Shown here piece by piece: positions 11,732 to 23,652 of a stretch of 64,000 bases of DNA. Under the pieces are notes generated by a model. The model was not told the origin of the DNA. It saw nothing but the letters and a program-made list of their open reading frames with translations, and searched no databases. Origin of the DNA: Vicia villosa. Taxonomy: Eukaryota; Streptophyta; Magnoliopsida; Fabales; Fabaceae. A program made the translations under genes and the position numbers. The DNA lies in the NCBI RefSeq assembly GCF_029867415.1, contig NW_026705487.1:62001-126000 (forward strand), written 5' to 3'. Position 1 is the stretch's first letter. Each line of letters starts with the position of its first letter.

Positions 11732-12196
11732 CACTACTATAGAAAACCCCTTTCACAACAAGTGGAAAAAGGATACCATCATGCGAGACATACCGTTGTT
11801 AAGTAAGTTGTGGTTGTAATTACTCTATTTCTATCATGGTCAGGAAACCGTTATTGAAATGAAAGACACACGGCACTTATCACAACGGTTATACTTATAA
11901 ACTGTTGTGATACTTACGCATAAGTACTAGGCTCGAAACCCATCAGCATAAATTATGTAAATCATAAATGACCTTTGATCACATTTACAATATATAACCA
12001 TTGTGAAAAGTGCCCAGAGTTTATTATATATTATATAGATTTCTTGTTTTCCATACACCTCATTAATGAAATACAAGCTTTCAAATAGATGAAGAAGTCT
12101 ATAATATGAAAATTAAGCTATTCTTGAAAACTAACTTAAACAAACCATTGTTTTCTGATTGCATGTTCCTCATCCTGCATTTCATACACTTTTACG

Positions 12197-12267
<71 letters not shown>

Positions 12268-12385
12268 AAGTGTATGAAATGCAGGATAAGGCATATGCAA
12301 TCAGAAAACAATGGTTTGTTATATATATATATAACAAACCATTGTTTTCTGATTGCATATGCCTTATCCTGCATTTCATACACTT

Positions 12386-12449
<64 letters not shown>

Positions 12450-13792
12450 GGTTTATTAGTATAACTCCTTAGTTACATCGTTGTCTTCGATTATAGTTAA
12501 ATTTCTTGTAGTTAATGAAACTTAACTATAATCTAAGACAATGATGCATCTGAGGAGCGAGATCATTATACCATAATCTATATGTAAAAGAACATCAAAT
12601 GAACGACGAGATGCATGTAATCTGAAAACAATGGTTTGTGTAAGTTAGTTTTCAAATACAATTTAATTTTCAGATTATAGTACCTATGTCAATTTAAATG
12701 AATGTATTTTAAGTGAGGTGTATGAAAAACAAGATATCTACATATTATATAATAAACTCAAGCAACAACATACAACAGAACCAGATATTATAAATTTGTG
12801 AGCAATGAAAAAGATATATTATAAATTTCCAGGACGCACCTTTTATTGAAACTAATCGTGGAACAAAAATCAATTATGAAGTTCATCTAGTTTATGAAGC
12901 AATGAAGAAGAAATATAAGCAGGAAGAAGCTTACACAACAACTTCATACTTCTTATATTTCTTCTCATTTAATCTAAAACTAGATATAGTTTATTGTCGC
13001 TGTTGTTTCTTCATTAACTAAAATGTGTTATTCTTGTTGAGTCCTACAATAACCATTAAAAACTTATTGTTTGTGAAGCTATAAAAAAATACAAGGTGGA
13101 TGAAGTTTCCATCTTAGCTTCATGCTTCTTGTACTTTTTTCCATAGCTACACAAACAATATGTACCATATTCAAAGTATGGTCTTTGTTAAGGTAGTGAA
13201 GATGAATCTGAAAAAATGAGAATAATGAATCAACAAAAACAACATGCAACATACGGGATAACAGAGAGCTATCTAACAATAAGATGTAATAAGAAGAATA
13301 CCTTAACGTGTGAAGCACAAGATTCACGACTAATGGCGAAGAAGAAGAGAAAAAATGGGTGCTAGGGTTTCACTGTGAAGGAAACGACGATATTATCAAT
13401 AAGTCAGATTTAATTCGCTTATATATGGGTAAATGATTTCACAACGGTTATCTACCAACCGTAATGATAAGTATTTATTTATTATAAATATATCAGAATG
13501 GTGGAACGTACCAACCGTAGTCATATCCCTTTAAGTTTTTTATATAAAAATAAATAAAAAGTAAAGACGCGCCTTAAGATTAAAGGAATAATATATATGA
13601 TGGCACTAAGGTTCGAACCCATAAAAGCTTGATGGTTTTACCATGGTTGGCTGCTCAATCATTGTCATATACAATTAATTTCCAATCAAAAACAAAAATA
13701 ATATGGTAGCGCCTTATTTTAGAGATGTCACCACGGTGTAATGAAGAACCGTGGTGACCATGGCGTTGTTGTTTACGCGTTTTGTAGTAGTG
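11732..13792. mobile_element. Non-autonomous CACTA (EnSpm-type) transposon
   Basis: A 2061-bp element starting CACTACTATAGAAAA and ending TTTTGTAGTAGTG, flanked by 3-bp TAG (11729-11731 and 13793-13795). Subterminal regions hold repeated words of the CAACGGTTA / ACCGTTGTGA type in both orientations (for example 11808, 11883, 13443, 13505, 13738), as CACTA transposases use. No transposase frame remains. It contains the long foldback at 12208-12446. It separates the two NCR gene segments. Confidence 0.85.
12208..12446. repeat. Near-perfect long palindrome flanked by (AT)n
   Basis: Centred at about 12326, two arms of about 70 bp (containing GTGTATGAAATGCAGGATAA) mirror each other base for base, then continue into (AT)n tracts on each side. 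Identical short frames on both strands result from this and are not genes. A third, slightly changed copy of the arm lies at 12144-12197. Confidence 0.9.
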
Positions 13793-13795
13793 TAG

Positions 13796-14224
13796 TCACA
13801 ATCAATAGTCAGAAGATACTACTAGCACACAAGAAGATCAACACACATAGTCACACAAGTTTGAGAGGCAGATGCCAAGCCAAATACTTTAGCATGAGTG
13901 CACACATATTCAGTAGAACTTAGAACTCATACACCACACATTTGTAGTCAGTAGTCACACCACTCCACTACACACCATTACTCCCTCTTTTTTCCAGAAT
14001 TTGGTTAAGCTTGTAGTCAACATACTAAGCACATCGAGTCAGCACAATCAGTTAGAACTAGACAAACATCAACCAAGGGCACAAATGTTAAACATAATGT
14101 CAAAACATATAGTCTTTGTTATTGGCAAAAAAACCATAAGGCTATCAAGCCATTATAGATCCAGAATAAAGAAACAAAACATACCCAAATACAAAGGCTA
14201 AAGAAACAAAATAAAAGCACCTAA
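13796..14224. other. No gene seen
   Basis: A- and C-rich sequence after the CACTA element, with several CACACA/AGTCAC words. The frames here are short and show no family resemblance. Confidence 0.5.
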
Positions 14225-14560
14225 ATAACGTAACTTGTTGATTGATGCATATCAAATTTAAATTTAAACTTGTTAAATTTTACATTAAGACCTTGATCAC
14301 GTAGTTGATTGAGGCTGATCAAATTTGCAGTCAGACCTTCTACTAGCAACACATCTTCAAGGCAAGGGAAACCTGGACTGACAATTTGCATATTGCTCTT
14401 GATTCTTACTTTAGCTCCGTCTCCAAAAGTAACATAACTATTTGAGTAAGGTTTTAACTCTTCAAGACATGTCTTTTCTCCAATTTGTGCCTGGAATAAC
14501 CAGGATCAGAATACCAATCTTCTCTTCACGAAACTCTAAGAGATGTATGAGCTATGAGAT
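14225..14560 (-). pseudogene. Copia pol fragment (protease / pre-integrase region)
   Basis: Read on the minus strand, pieces resemble the copia protease to GAG-pre-integrase junction: WYSDPGYSRHK in place of the usual WYLDSGCSRHM, then VTFGDGAK, then DVLLVEGLTANLISLNQLRD. The Asp of the protease site survives but Ser and Cys are replaced. It is a lone fragment without LTRs, of a lineage different from elements A, B and C. Confidence 0.75.
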
Positions 14561-15027
14561 TCATGGTTAGTACCTTAGGTTTCCATACTTTCTTTGCTTG
14601 AAATTTCCAATGGAATAAAGATGATTAATATTTTATAATAGTGTATATATTGTCTATAATTGGGGACTATAACCCCTTATTTATAAGAATCTCACGTCCT
14701 TCAATGAATGGTCATGATTATTCAAGCTTTGAATCTCAAGCCCTTCCATTATGGGTCATGATTATTCAAGTTTTTTTATTCCAATTTTACCCATCATAAA
14801 ATAAACATAAAACTTTTGGTATCTACACAATATTTTTCATGACAATTATATCCTTAGTCATAAACCTTACATTAAATATATAACTTTAATTTGGCTAGTT
14901 ATATAATGGTCCAAACACATTAATTTATTACATGTATGACTCAAAAATAAAATTCTAAAAATAAAAAACATCAGTATAATTTTAATGTAAAATATAAATA
15001 AAGTTATATGCCTAAAAGTGATATGAT
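14561..15027. other. No gene; start of the duplicated NCR segment
   Basis: From about 14820 (ACAATATTTTTCATGACAAT) this sequence pairs with 9593 onward. It marks the 3' flank shared by the two NCR genes. The part before it resembles 6390-6530. Confidence 0.6.
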
Positions 15028-15036
15028 TATTTTTAG

Positions 15037-15376
15037 GCTTAAATAGTCTTTCCGTCCTTGTAAGTTGGTGTGTTTTTGTTTTTACTCCCTAATTTTTTTA
15101 AATAGCTCCCGAATGTTAAAAATTTTTGGGTTTTAGTCTTTAAAGTTAAAATCTACAGGAAAATTCGAAAGAAAATTTGGAGAAAATCTATAGATTCTAA
15201 ATTCGCAAGAAAAGTCGAAGAAAAATTCGCAGGAAACTTGTAGATTTTTCTGTGGATTTTGAATTTAAGGACTAAAATGAAAAAAGAATTAAGATTCAGG
15301 GACTATTTAAAAAAATAGATTAGAGACTAAAAACAAAAATACACCAACTTATAAGGACGAAAAGACTATTTAAACC
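15037..15376. mobile_element. MITE, Mutator type, just downstream of NCR gene 2
   Basis: A 340-bp element with inverted ends GGCTTAAATAGTCTTTCCGT and its complement ending AGACTATTTAAACC, flanked by the 9-bp TTATTTTTA (15028-15036 and 15377-15385). It ends 12 bp after the NCR gene 2 stop codon. The matching place near 9795 in gene 1 has no insertion. Confidence 0.85.
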
Positions 15377-15388
15377 TTATTTTTAAAT

Positions 15389-15692
15389 TTAATCCTCGGC
15401 TATCAATCTATATTGACAATGACGGTCAATACACTTCATAACTAAAGGTAAAGTCTTCTTTGGACAATCATTGTCTTCAACGCAAGGAATGCGACCGTGA
15501 TTACGACCTGCATTGTAAAAGGAATAAAGAATAATGATTATAAAAGGTGATAGATATGCTATCTTATAAAGGATAAATTGAAAAGTTTGAAAACAGTTTG
15601 AAAAAGAACATACTCCTACCACCATTTGTTGCACCAAAATATAGAGAAAAAAATATGAGAAGAGCATAAACAAACATGATAATTTGAGCCAT
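15389..15692 (-). CDS. NCR-type secreted cysteine-rich peptide, gene 2 (two exons)
   Basis: Exon 1 is 15614-15692 and exon 2 is 15389-15507, again 79 and 119 bp, giving 65 residues. The start MAQIIMFVYALL opens a hydrophobic signal peptide, and the GT donor and AG acceptor sit at the same places as in gene 1. Cysteines at 35, 41, 52 and 57 repeat the C-X5-C-X10-C-X4-C pattern of four-cysteine NCR peptides. The mature part differs from gene 1 at several positions between the cysteines, while the cysteines and the IAED/ISED-type tail are kept. Both genes have the same orientation about 5.6 kb apart, a typical tandem NCR arrangement. A MITE sits directly downstream. Bacteroid targeting is inferred from the family. 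Confidence 0.85.
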
Positions 15693-15737
15693 ATTTTTTC
15701 TACTTTTCATATGTATAATAAATATAACTATTTTGTA

Positions 15738-15746
15738 CATTTATAG
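15738..15746 (-). promoter_or_regulatory. TATA box of NCR gene 2
   Basis: The minus strand reads CTATAAATG about 46 bp ahead of the ATG, at the same relative place as in gene 1. Confidence 0.6.
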
Positions 15747-15959
15747 AAAAATATCTTTTTTTATTCAAGTTCAAATAAATAATTTTGAGCATTGGAACTT
15801 GTAGAAAGCCAATATAAAATTAGAATTAATATTAAAATGTCCTTATAAAAATTTGATCGACGTCAAAGTTTAAACTTTATTATATATATTTTTATTTAAC
15901 TTTTGGCCTTTTCGTAATATATAGAAGCAAATCTAAAATAATTATGTTAGGGTAGGTTA

Positions 15960-16228
15960 TCTTTTTTGACTTCATCAACCTTTAGTCTTTTATTTAATTT
16001 TAAATTTTGGCCTTTGTCACCCCTATCAACTTGACTTGTTATTATAGGTTTTAAAAAAGTCATTGTACTCTCTAAAACTATATGCGGAGTCTTTAGTTGA
16101 AAGAAACATGATGGAATTTATTAGAAAAACACTCTCCAATGTTTCTAATTGTTATAGAAACACACATTGATTTTTTAGGACCAAATCTTTCTAGGATAAA
16201 GCTGGATATGTGAGTGTTCAATATATAT
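15960..16228 (+). pseudogene. LINE 5' fragment, copy 1
   Basis: About 16040-16228 aligns with 18913-19095, the start of a LINE endonuclease reading, but the frame is broken by stops. The 5' leader (CTTCATCAACCTTTAGTC and following) is shared with 10560-10640, 19390-19450 and here. It is cut on the right by the MITE at 16229. Confidence 0.6.
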
Positions 16229-16782
16229 ATAGGGCATATCATATGAGAATGACTTTTTTATATGAGAATGTGAGAATGAATCTGAACCATTGGATTTTAA
16301 AATAAATGGTGGAGATTATGAGTGAATCTTTTTTTCTCTCTCCTACATCATTTATTTTAGGGTTAATGAACTTTTTGGTCCCTCTAAATATTGCAGATTT
16401 CGTTTTTAGTCCCTCCAAAATTTTCCTTTAAGAAATCGTCCCTTCAAAAATTTTCATCTAAACTATTGGTCCCTAACGTCAAATTTGCTAGAGATTAGCT
16501 ACGATTTTAGCCGCCGATTAGCTACGAAATTTGACGTTAGGGACCAATAATTCAAAAAAAAAATTTTTAAGGGACGATTTCTTGAAGAAAAATTTTGGAG
16601 GCACTAAAAACGAAATTTGAAATATTTAAAGGGACGAAAAAGTTCATTAACCCTTTATTTTAATAATGGAGGAGAGAGAAAAAATATTCACACATAATCT
16701 CCACAATTTATTTTAAAATCCAATGGTTCAGATTCATTCTCACATGCTCATATAAAAAAATCATTCTCATATGATATGTCCT

Positions 16783-16790
<8 letters not shown>
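16229..16790. mobile_element. MITE with about 130-bp inverted repeats, outer element
   Basis: The left arm GGGCATATCATATGAGAATG and onward, through CTGAACCATTGGATTTTAAA, is mirrored at 16665-16786 with few changes. The middle is occupied by a second MITE. The target duplication is hidden by flanking AT repeats, so the class is left open. Confidence 0.75.
16360..16653. mobile_element. MITE, Mutator type, nested in another MITE
   Basis: A 294-bp element with inverted ends GGGTTAATGAACTTTTTGGT / AAAAAGTTCATTAACCC, flanked by the 9-bp TTTATTTTA (16351-16359 and 16654-16662). The inverted arms run nearly to the centre, so the whole element folds back on itself. Confidence 0.85.

Positions 16791-16875
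<85 letters not shown>
16787..16875. repeat. (AT)n microsatellite
   Basis: About 85 bp of uninterrupted AT dinucleotides following the outer MITE. Confidence 0.95.
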
Positions 16876-16877
<2 letters not shown>

Positions 16878-18030
16878 GCCCTAAATTACCTTTTGTGTTA
16901 ATAACATTTACGTTACATTAAGTATAATTCAGTAATTAGATAATGGTTCAATTAATTCCATCTAAATCAAACCTAATTTGACACATAGCTCTATCATATT
17001 TAGTCTTCAACTTTTTCACTTTTCCTTTTATTCTTTCTATTCAAATTTAAAATTTCCCTCACTTTCTTACTTTCATTTTTAATTTTTTTCTTTCTATTTT
17101 TTATTTTTCTAAACATAAGTAAATTAATTAAATTTGAACAATTTTTAATGAAATAAAGAGGAACACATAAAAATATTGAATTTTCAAAACACAAAATTTT
17201 GTCTCAATAGAAAATATAATTATTTTATGGTTATTAAAAAATTATTCAGTTATTACAAAATAATTTATAATTATAAAATTAACAATAATCTTTATTTTAG
17301 TGACAAAATTCTTATTTTCAAATGTCAAATTTTTTCCTGCATCTCACATGTTATTTTATTTTTCTTTTAGTATGGTTATTTATTATAATTGAGTTTATAC
17401 GATAATTTCTCATTTTACAATTTAGTTACTACTTTCAAATCTACATGTGTATCTAAATATATTTTAAACCTTATCAAATTAGATAATACTCAATAGCGGT
17501 GTAGACAACTAACTTTCCATCTCACAAGTCACTATCAAAATAATATCTATTTTATTTTAATCAACAATTGTCTTTATTAAAAAGATAAAATCTTTATTTC
17601 CAAATGTCAAAATTTTCCTTTTTTTTTATTTTTGCATGGTTATTTAATTCAATTGAGTATATATGATCATTGTTCATTTTACAATTAATAACTTATTTTA
17701 AACCGTATCAAATTGGATAATACTTCATTTTTTGTGCAGACAACTAACCTTTTATCTCACGGATCACTATCAGCAAACTATCTATTTTATTTTTAATCAA
17801 TATTAATTGGGTTTATATGATCATTGTTCATTTTATGATTAAATAACTTATTTTAAATTTACATGAATATCAATATACATTTTATACCGTATCAAATTGG
17901 ATTATACTCAATAGACATGTAAACAACTAATTTTCCATCTCATGAATCACTATCATGCATAATATCTATTTAATATAATTGAGTTTATATGATCATTGTT
18001 CATTTTAAAATTAAGTGATTGATGAGATGA
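16876..18030. repeat. AT-rich region with degenerate tandem repeats
   Basis: No gene is seen. From about 17280 to 18010 a unit of roughly 200-280 bp recurs about three times, marked by TATGATCATTGTTCATTTTA, ACCGTATCAAATTGGATAAT and a CAACTAACTTTCCATCTCA-like word. A further piece appears at 18830-18870. Confidence 0.65.
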
Positions 18031-18890
18031 TGATTTCACTAAGCATGTGGAAGGAAACATACAAAAAATCCTCCAAATATAATGTGTTAGGGGCCAACTT
18101 GTCAAATTTGGACCCAAAACACTTGTTTTTTTTTTTTACAAAATTTTTGTGCATTTTTAAACATTCTAAACCTCTTAAAGCTTGAGAATTTTGTGCGTTT
18201 TATGTTTCTAAATAAATAGCGGGCGAAAGAAATCAATAGGTCAAGCATTTAAGGATGGAGAAAGAAAAAGGTGGGATGCATTAATCAAAGAGGCTATAAA
18301 TTGCTATTATTGATCAAGACAATAAATATCCACTTTCTCTACTACATTTAAGTGTGTGACCTTTCTTTTACAAACCATTATTTATTAGTTAGTGGATTGA
18401 AGTTGTAGAACTTATTGAGTTATTAATGTAAGCTACCCTTTATCTATAAATAGGGAGCTAATCATGAATGAAGAAGCAAGTTGAATTTTGTTAAACGCTT
18501 TGTATGATTTTGAGAGCTTTGCTCCTTTGGTTCTGGATTGGACCAAGTTTTTATTCTTATCACGAAACCAAATTTCTTGTGGTGAGCTTCACTTAAGGTT
18601 TATCATCCTTTCTAAATCATAGAAAGAGTGTGGTGCCCCATTTAAACTCTTTTCCATCAATTCTTTCTTCATTTCACCTTGTTTTAACTCTCCCCCAACT
18701 CCAGTGTTAGATATAATTTCGTTCTTCCAATATCATATTAGCACCTTACATTCATAAGTTTTATAAATTAGTCAAATCATGAGAATATTGGCTGAATTAC
18801 AAATCGGTTAGCCATCAGTAATTCACTTCATATTTACATGTGTATCTAAATATATTTTATATCATATCAAATATATTTACTCGTGCGAAC
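18031..18890 (+). other. No gene; possible LTR remnant
   Basis: A TATA-like TCTATAAATAGGGAGC at about 18438 and a C-rich TCTCCCCCAACTCCAG at 18692 suggest the transcribed part of an old LTR in plus orientation. I cannot define its ends or class. Confidence 0.3.
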
Positions 18891-18899
18891 GCACATATA

Positions 18900-19341
18900 T
18901 CTTGCTCGTTATAGATTTCAAAAAATCATTGTGCTCTCCTAAAATATTTGGGGAGTCTTTAATAATAAAGCGGAAAGAAACATGATGGAAATTATTAGAA
19001 AATACTCTCCAACTTTTCTAATCGTTATAGAAGCACTCATTGGTTTTAATAGGACCAACTCTTTCTGGAATAGAGTTGGATATATAAGTGTTCACTATGT
19101 AGATGAGTGTGGTCAATTTGGGGGCATTTGGGTTTTAAAGCATAATGGTAGTAATATAATAAATATCGTACATGATGTCTTTATGGATACAATTACTATA
19201 AGCTATCATTGGGACCTTCCTCTTGGTATGAAATTAGAATTTATGCCAGTCCCATGTACACTTCTCATCTTTACATATGGCTCCATTTCGTTTACTAGAG
19301 AAACATTGTTGATGGTCATGTATGGGGAGTTAACCACATGA
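18900..19341 (+). pseudogene. LINE endonuclease fragment, copy 2
   Basis: A 119-residue frame from 18982, with upstream in-frame remains, resembles the N-terminal APE-type endonuclease of plant LINEs. It has IIRKYSPTFLIVIEAL near the start, then VHYVDECGQFGGIWVL, a Gly-Gly-Ile-Trp signature, then a W-containing stretch. The catalytic Glu of the usual LET motif appears as E in IEAL. No reverse transcriptase follows, so it is a dead 5' fragment, unusual for LINEs, which normally lose their 5' end. Confidence 0.65.
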
Positions 19342-19369
19342 TTATTTTTATTTATATCTTTCTATTTAT

Positions 19370-19826
19370 GTTAGGTTAGGATATATTTTTCACCTCATAA
19401 ACTTCATCAACTTTTAGCCTTTTATTTAATTTTAACTTTCAGCCTTTGTCATCTTCATCAAGTTGACTAGTTATGTTTGATTTTAAAGAAGCCATTGTGC
19501 TCTCTTGGAATATCCTGAGAACCTATAATAATAAAGTTAAAAGTCACACGATTGAATTGATTAGAAAAACACTCTATAATGTTTCTAAAATCTATGAAAA
19601 CATACATTGATTTTCATATGACTAAATCTTTCTGAGATAAAGTTGGATATATGAGTGTTCACTACATGGACACCCGTGGTCAATATGGGGGGATTTGGGT
19701 GTTAAAGCATAATCATAGTAATATTGTAAACGTCATTCATAATGTCATTATGGATACAATTACTATCAAGCTATCATTGAGAACTTCCTCTTGGTATGTA
19801 ACTAGAATTTATGACAATCCCATGTA
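19370..19826 (+). pseudogene. LINE endonuclease fragment, copy 3, cut by a gypsy LTR
   Basis: The leader and endonuclease start match copies 1 and 2, including an LSWNI-like beginning around 19500. A frame at 19651-19826 reads HYMDTRGQYGGIWVLKHN and ends in WYVTRIYDNPMY, matching the usual W-x-x-T-x-[IV]-Y-x-x-P of plant LINE endonucleases. It stops at the TGTAAC end of the LTR beginning at 19827. Confidence 0.65.
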
Positions 19827-20566
19827 TGTAACACCCCGATATTTAGATTTAATTATTTGATGTTTTGATGTGATTATACGAATCACAATGATTTCTAGAT
19901 GGTATTATGTGACATGTGATGTTTATGTGATTGTATGTGGGGTAGTTGAATTAAGGTGTTAATTAGATTAATAATTTGAAATAGTGTAATTAGCATTGTT
20001 ATTATTTAATTAAATAAAATAAGATATATCTGGGTAAAAAGAAGAAATATGAGAGATTTTTCATTCGATGTAGAATTTGGAGAAAACGTGAAAGATGGGA
20101 GAGCTAGGTCAAGAAGAATGGAAGGAAAAGATCAACCATAGGAATTCGAAAAGAGAATTAATCAAGCTAATAACCTAAGATAAGGTGAGTTATCATAAGT
20201 ATTATGTTTGGTTAAAGGGGTTGATAATTGTATGTTAGGGTTTTGTGTTATTCTTGATGAAATTGATGATATATGTTGATGGGTTGTTTGTTTGTATGAT
20301 TAACATGTGATATGATGATGATAATTGATGTATTGGTGATTAACAACATGATTTAGAATTAAATCCACCATTGTTGAGGATTTGATGAAGATTGATGGAG
20401 ATATGATGAATATTTGTGTTTTCTGATTATAATGATTAATACATGTTAGAACTAGGTTAATAGGCCTTAAATCGCAGGAAATTATCCATTAAAACATGTT
20501 TTTGGGAAAAAGATTGAGAATGGTTTGATGCAGATCGCGCAAGAATTTTCTGCAGAATCGTAGAGC

Positions 20567-20648
20567 CCACTTAGCACGCACTGGGAAATAAAATGGGTCT
20601 GATTACAGAAGGTATGCGCTTAGCGCGGTACAGGGGGCGCTTAGTGCG
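20567..20648. repeat. GCGCTTAGCGC palindrome cluster
   Basis: GCGCTTAGCGC is at 20616 and GCGCTTAGTGCG at 20637. A diverged CCACTTAGCACGC is at 20567, and a GATCGCGC word lies just upstream. Confidence 0.75.
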
Positions 20649-21350
20649 GATTCTTGAATCGAAAAATAATATTTTTGAAAAATGATTTCAGAATAGGGAA
20701 ACTTATATTTTATTATAATTTATGAGAATGTTTTGGAACTTTCTATGCATGTTTGGGCCGGTTTCTAAGGCACTTTGTATGTAACTTTGTTTTGCAAATT
20801 CTTGTGTTCCTATACTTGATTTTGATGAATTTTGTGTGTTGATTGAAAATACGATTAATTGATGATTGTGTGTTGAGTTGACCAAGATGCTTGTGACGTT
20901 GTATGTTTGATTGATGACATGACCTTGATGAATACATGAATGATGATGCCATTTTGACTAGCTGTGGTCGTTAATTTTGTGAAGTTAAGCATCATGTATT
21001 CATAGAATATTTGTAGGACGATAAGTCTAGTAATGTTGTAGGACCATTGGTCCAGTGGGGACCCTTAATCCCATTATGCGGATTGAGTGTTATTTATTGA
21101 TGTGCTCCAGTTCCAAGCGAGAATCAATCCTATCGTGGGATCTTTGGAGAACAATGACTGAGTCATCAGTGATGAATTGGTACCAAATGCATGAGTCCAT
21201 TGTTGTTGCATCGGATAGTCGTGATATTGTGTGAACTAATAATGCTTGATTATTTGTCACGTGATTGATGATTTAAAGTGATGTCGTATTGAATAGGTGA
21301 TGACGTGTAGGGGTGAGTAAGTATGAATACACGATGGATATGTTGTATCA

Positions 21351-21407
<57 letters not shown>
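21351..21407. repeat. (AT)n microsatellite
   Basis: About 55 bp of AT dinucleotides. Confidence 0.95.
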
Positions 21408-21409
<2 letters not shown>

Positions 21410-23652
21410 ATTTATTAATCATATGCCACTACTATATCTATTCCTTATGTCTTACATAATGATTATGAAATATTCACCCTTTCTGTTTGAATGTTGCCTC
21501 CATGTGGGTAACCTGCAGGTAATCAGGAGTAGTATGTTGGAGTTTGAGGATAGCTTCATGGCGTCCTTTGACCATTTGTTTAGATTGAAGGGAGTCTTGC
21601 TCTGATACGTAACATTGGGGCCGGGGTTGTTATGTTTTAGAACTATCATGTTCACTTTTGTTAGAATAAGATTGAGAATCTATATTCAGAATCTGGTTTT
21701 GATGATAACAAGCATATATTTTGTGAGTAACAATTTTATTACTAATGGTTTCATTTAGTGTTTAGATATTATGATACAAACCTTATACAGGAATCATCAG
21801 AAAAAGAGTACAACGACTACATCAGGAACTGGCTCAGATATGAAATCAAACATCCAGAAGATTAACGAAGCTAAACATCATCCCTCAGATGTTCTGATTA
21901 AGAATACGTCAAACAAGCCAAGATCAGTAAATCAGAGCTAAAGAATCAACAATGAGGAACAAGACCATTCAGAAGAATATGCAAGAACAATAGTATCACA
22001 AGAAACTAGATTTCAACAAGAAAATCCTCAAAGAGTTAAACAGCAATATCAAAGCTCACATACAACAAGCACAGAATCAAAAAGTACATCAGAAGCTTCA
22101 AGGAAAATGAACAAATTAGCTACAAGAAGCTTTGCAACATCAGAAGATCACGCACGTAGAAGATCAGAAGTGCTGAAGTTACAAGTTGTGAAATTACAAC
22201 GCAGTGACCTACAAAAGGTAAACAGCAACAGAGTCACATGTAAATCAGAAGATAACCTCCAGCTCATCATGGAAAATAAAATAAAATACAAAGGATCATA
22301 ATCAAGAAGAAAACCATTACAAACATCATCATTAGCTAAACGACTACAACAATTAATTGGAACAACTCCCAAGGTTGATTAAAAGAAGCAAGCCACATGC
22401 AACACATTGGAAAGACAAGCTTAAACAAAGAAACACGCCATCCACTATAATCATCATGTTGAAGATAAGGTTCTGCCAAGAGCAACACTTGTCATTCATG
22501 AGCAAATCAAGACGAAGGCTTTCAAAGCAATATTAAAACAAAAGTGCAACGACTACATTCCAACGGTAACTCATCAAGCTATATATAGATCAAACTTCAA
22601 ACTTTAGTGTGTGCTGTAACACCCTACTTTACCATCTCGAATATATATAATTATAAATACGTAAATAATCAGAGTAATACAAGTAGGATGTCACATCTTC
22701 TAAAAAAATCCACAAAACATCACTTTATTTAATAAATTTTCATTAAAGTAAAATCCAATACCGCAACGGAAATTAAAACGGCATATTAGTTCTCATGGCA
22801 CTTCGGCCTTAACAAATAAATCATCTCCACTAAACAGGTGGTCCAACAATAATGTCAAAATCAAGCTACGTAACAATTAACAAATAACATAAGGGAAAAC
22901 AAAAACATAACGCATCCCAAAACTCCCGTGTTACGTATCAGAGCGACTCCTAAGACTCGATCAGGTAACACTCGAAATCCAAGCACTACTCTAGTACCTG
23001 GTTATCTTTACTACCGAGGAAGCACGGAAGCAACAACAGAAAAGAGGTGAGAATTACATTCAATAAACACACGGTGAAATATCACATGCTAAGGTGTATT
23101 ATTTACACCACATACAAACAACAATCACAAACGGATTCTCACACCATCAACCACACAACAACAACGATATATGACATTAACAATCAATTAGGTGAAATGC
23201 AATGCAACTATCGACACTACATGCATGTGGTACCAATAGAGCACAAGCCCTCAACAGTTCCCATTAATTTAGAGGCAATAACAAGGCATAAGCCTTCAAA
23301 AATGCCAATCCAGGCCAACAACAGGGCATAAGCCCTCAACGACATATGTATGCAACATGAACATCCAATCAACACAATTCAACAACACAAGGCACCAGCC
23401 TTCAACTCATTGCCATTTAGGCTATCAACTTGTTCAACAACACGCAACTATGATTTCATTTTCTTAAAGACAACATTCACAACAATCAACATAAATCTTA
23501 TTACAACATTCTATGTCCAAATGTATGACTTTCATAGCCTTCCTATACCTACTTAAGTCTTACTAAACAAGGGAATTCAGAAGGGTACTCATTATACTCA
23601 AGAATCGGAAGAAAATCATAAAAAAATGGGAAATTCTGCACACTAGCCTGAC

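Larger units (their letters stand above)
19827..21658 (+). mobile_element. Ty3/gypsy LTR, 3' end unclear
   Basis: It starts TGTAACACCCCGATATTTAG inside the LINE fragment. Near 21600 it holds CTCTGATACGTAAC, which the related LTR at 22615-25883 carries in reverse, so the two are related and oppositely oriented. The usual GTTACA end is not found; the copia LTR at 21659 may have cut it. A palindrome cluster is at 20567-20648 and an (AT)n at 21351-21407. No gene is seen. Confidence 0.6.

Noticed and set aside
12182..12459. Identical 61-65 codon frames on both strands
   Set aside because: They are the two arms of one palindrome plus (AT)n. The matching peptides are a result of symmetry, not of coding.
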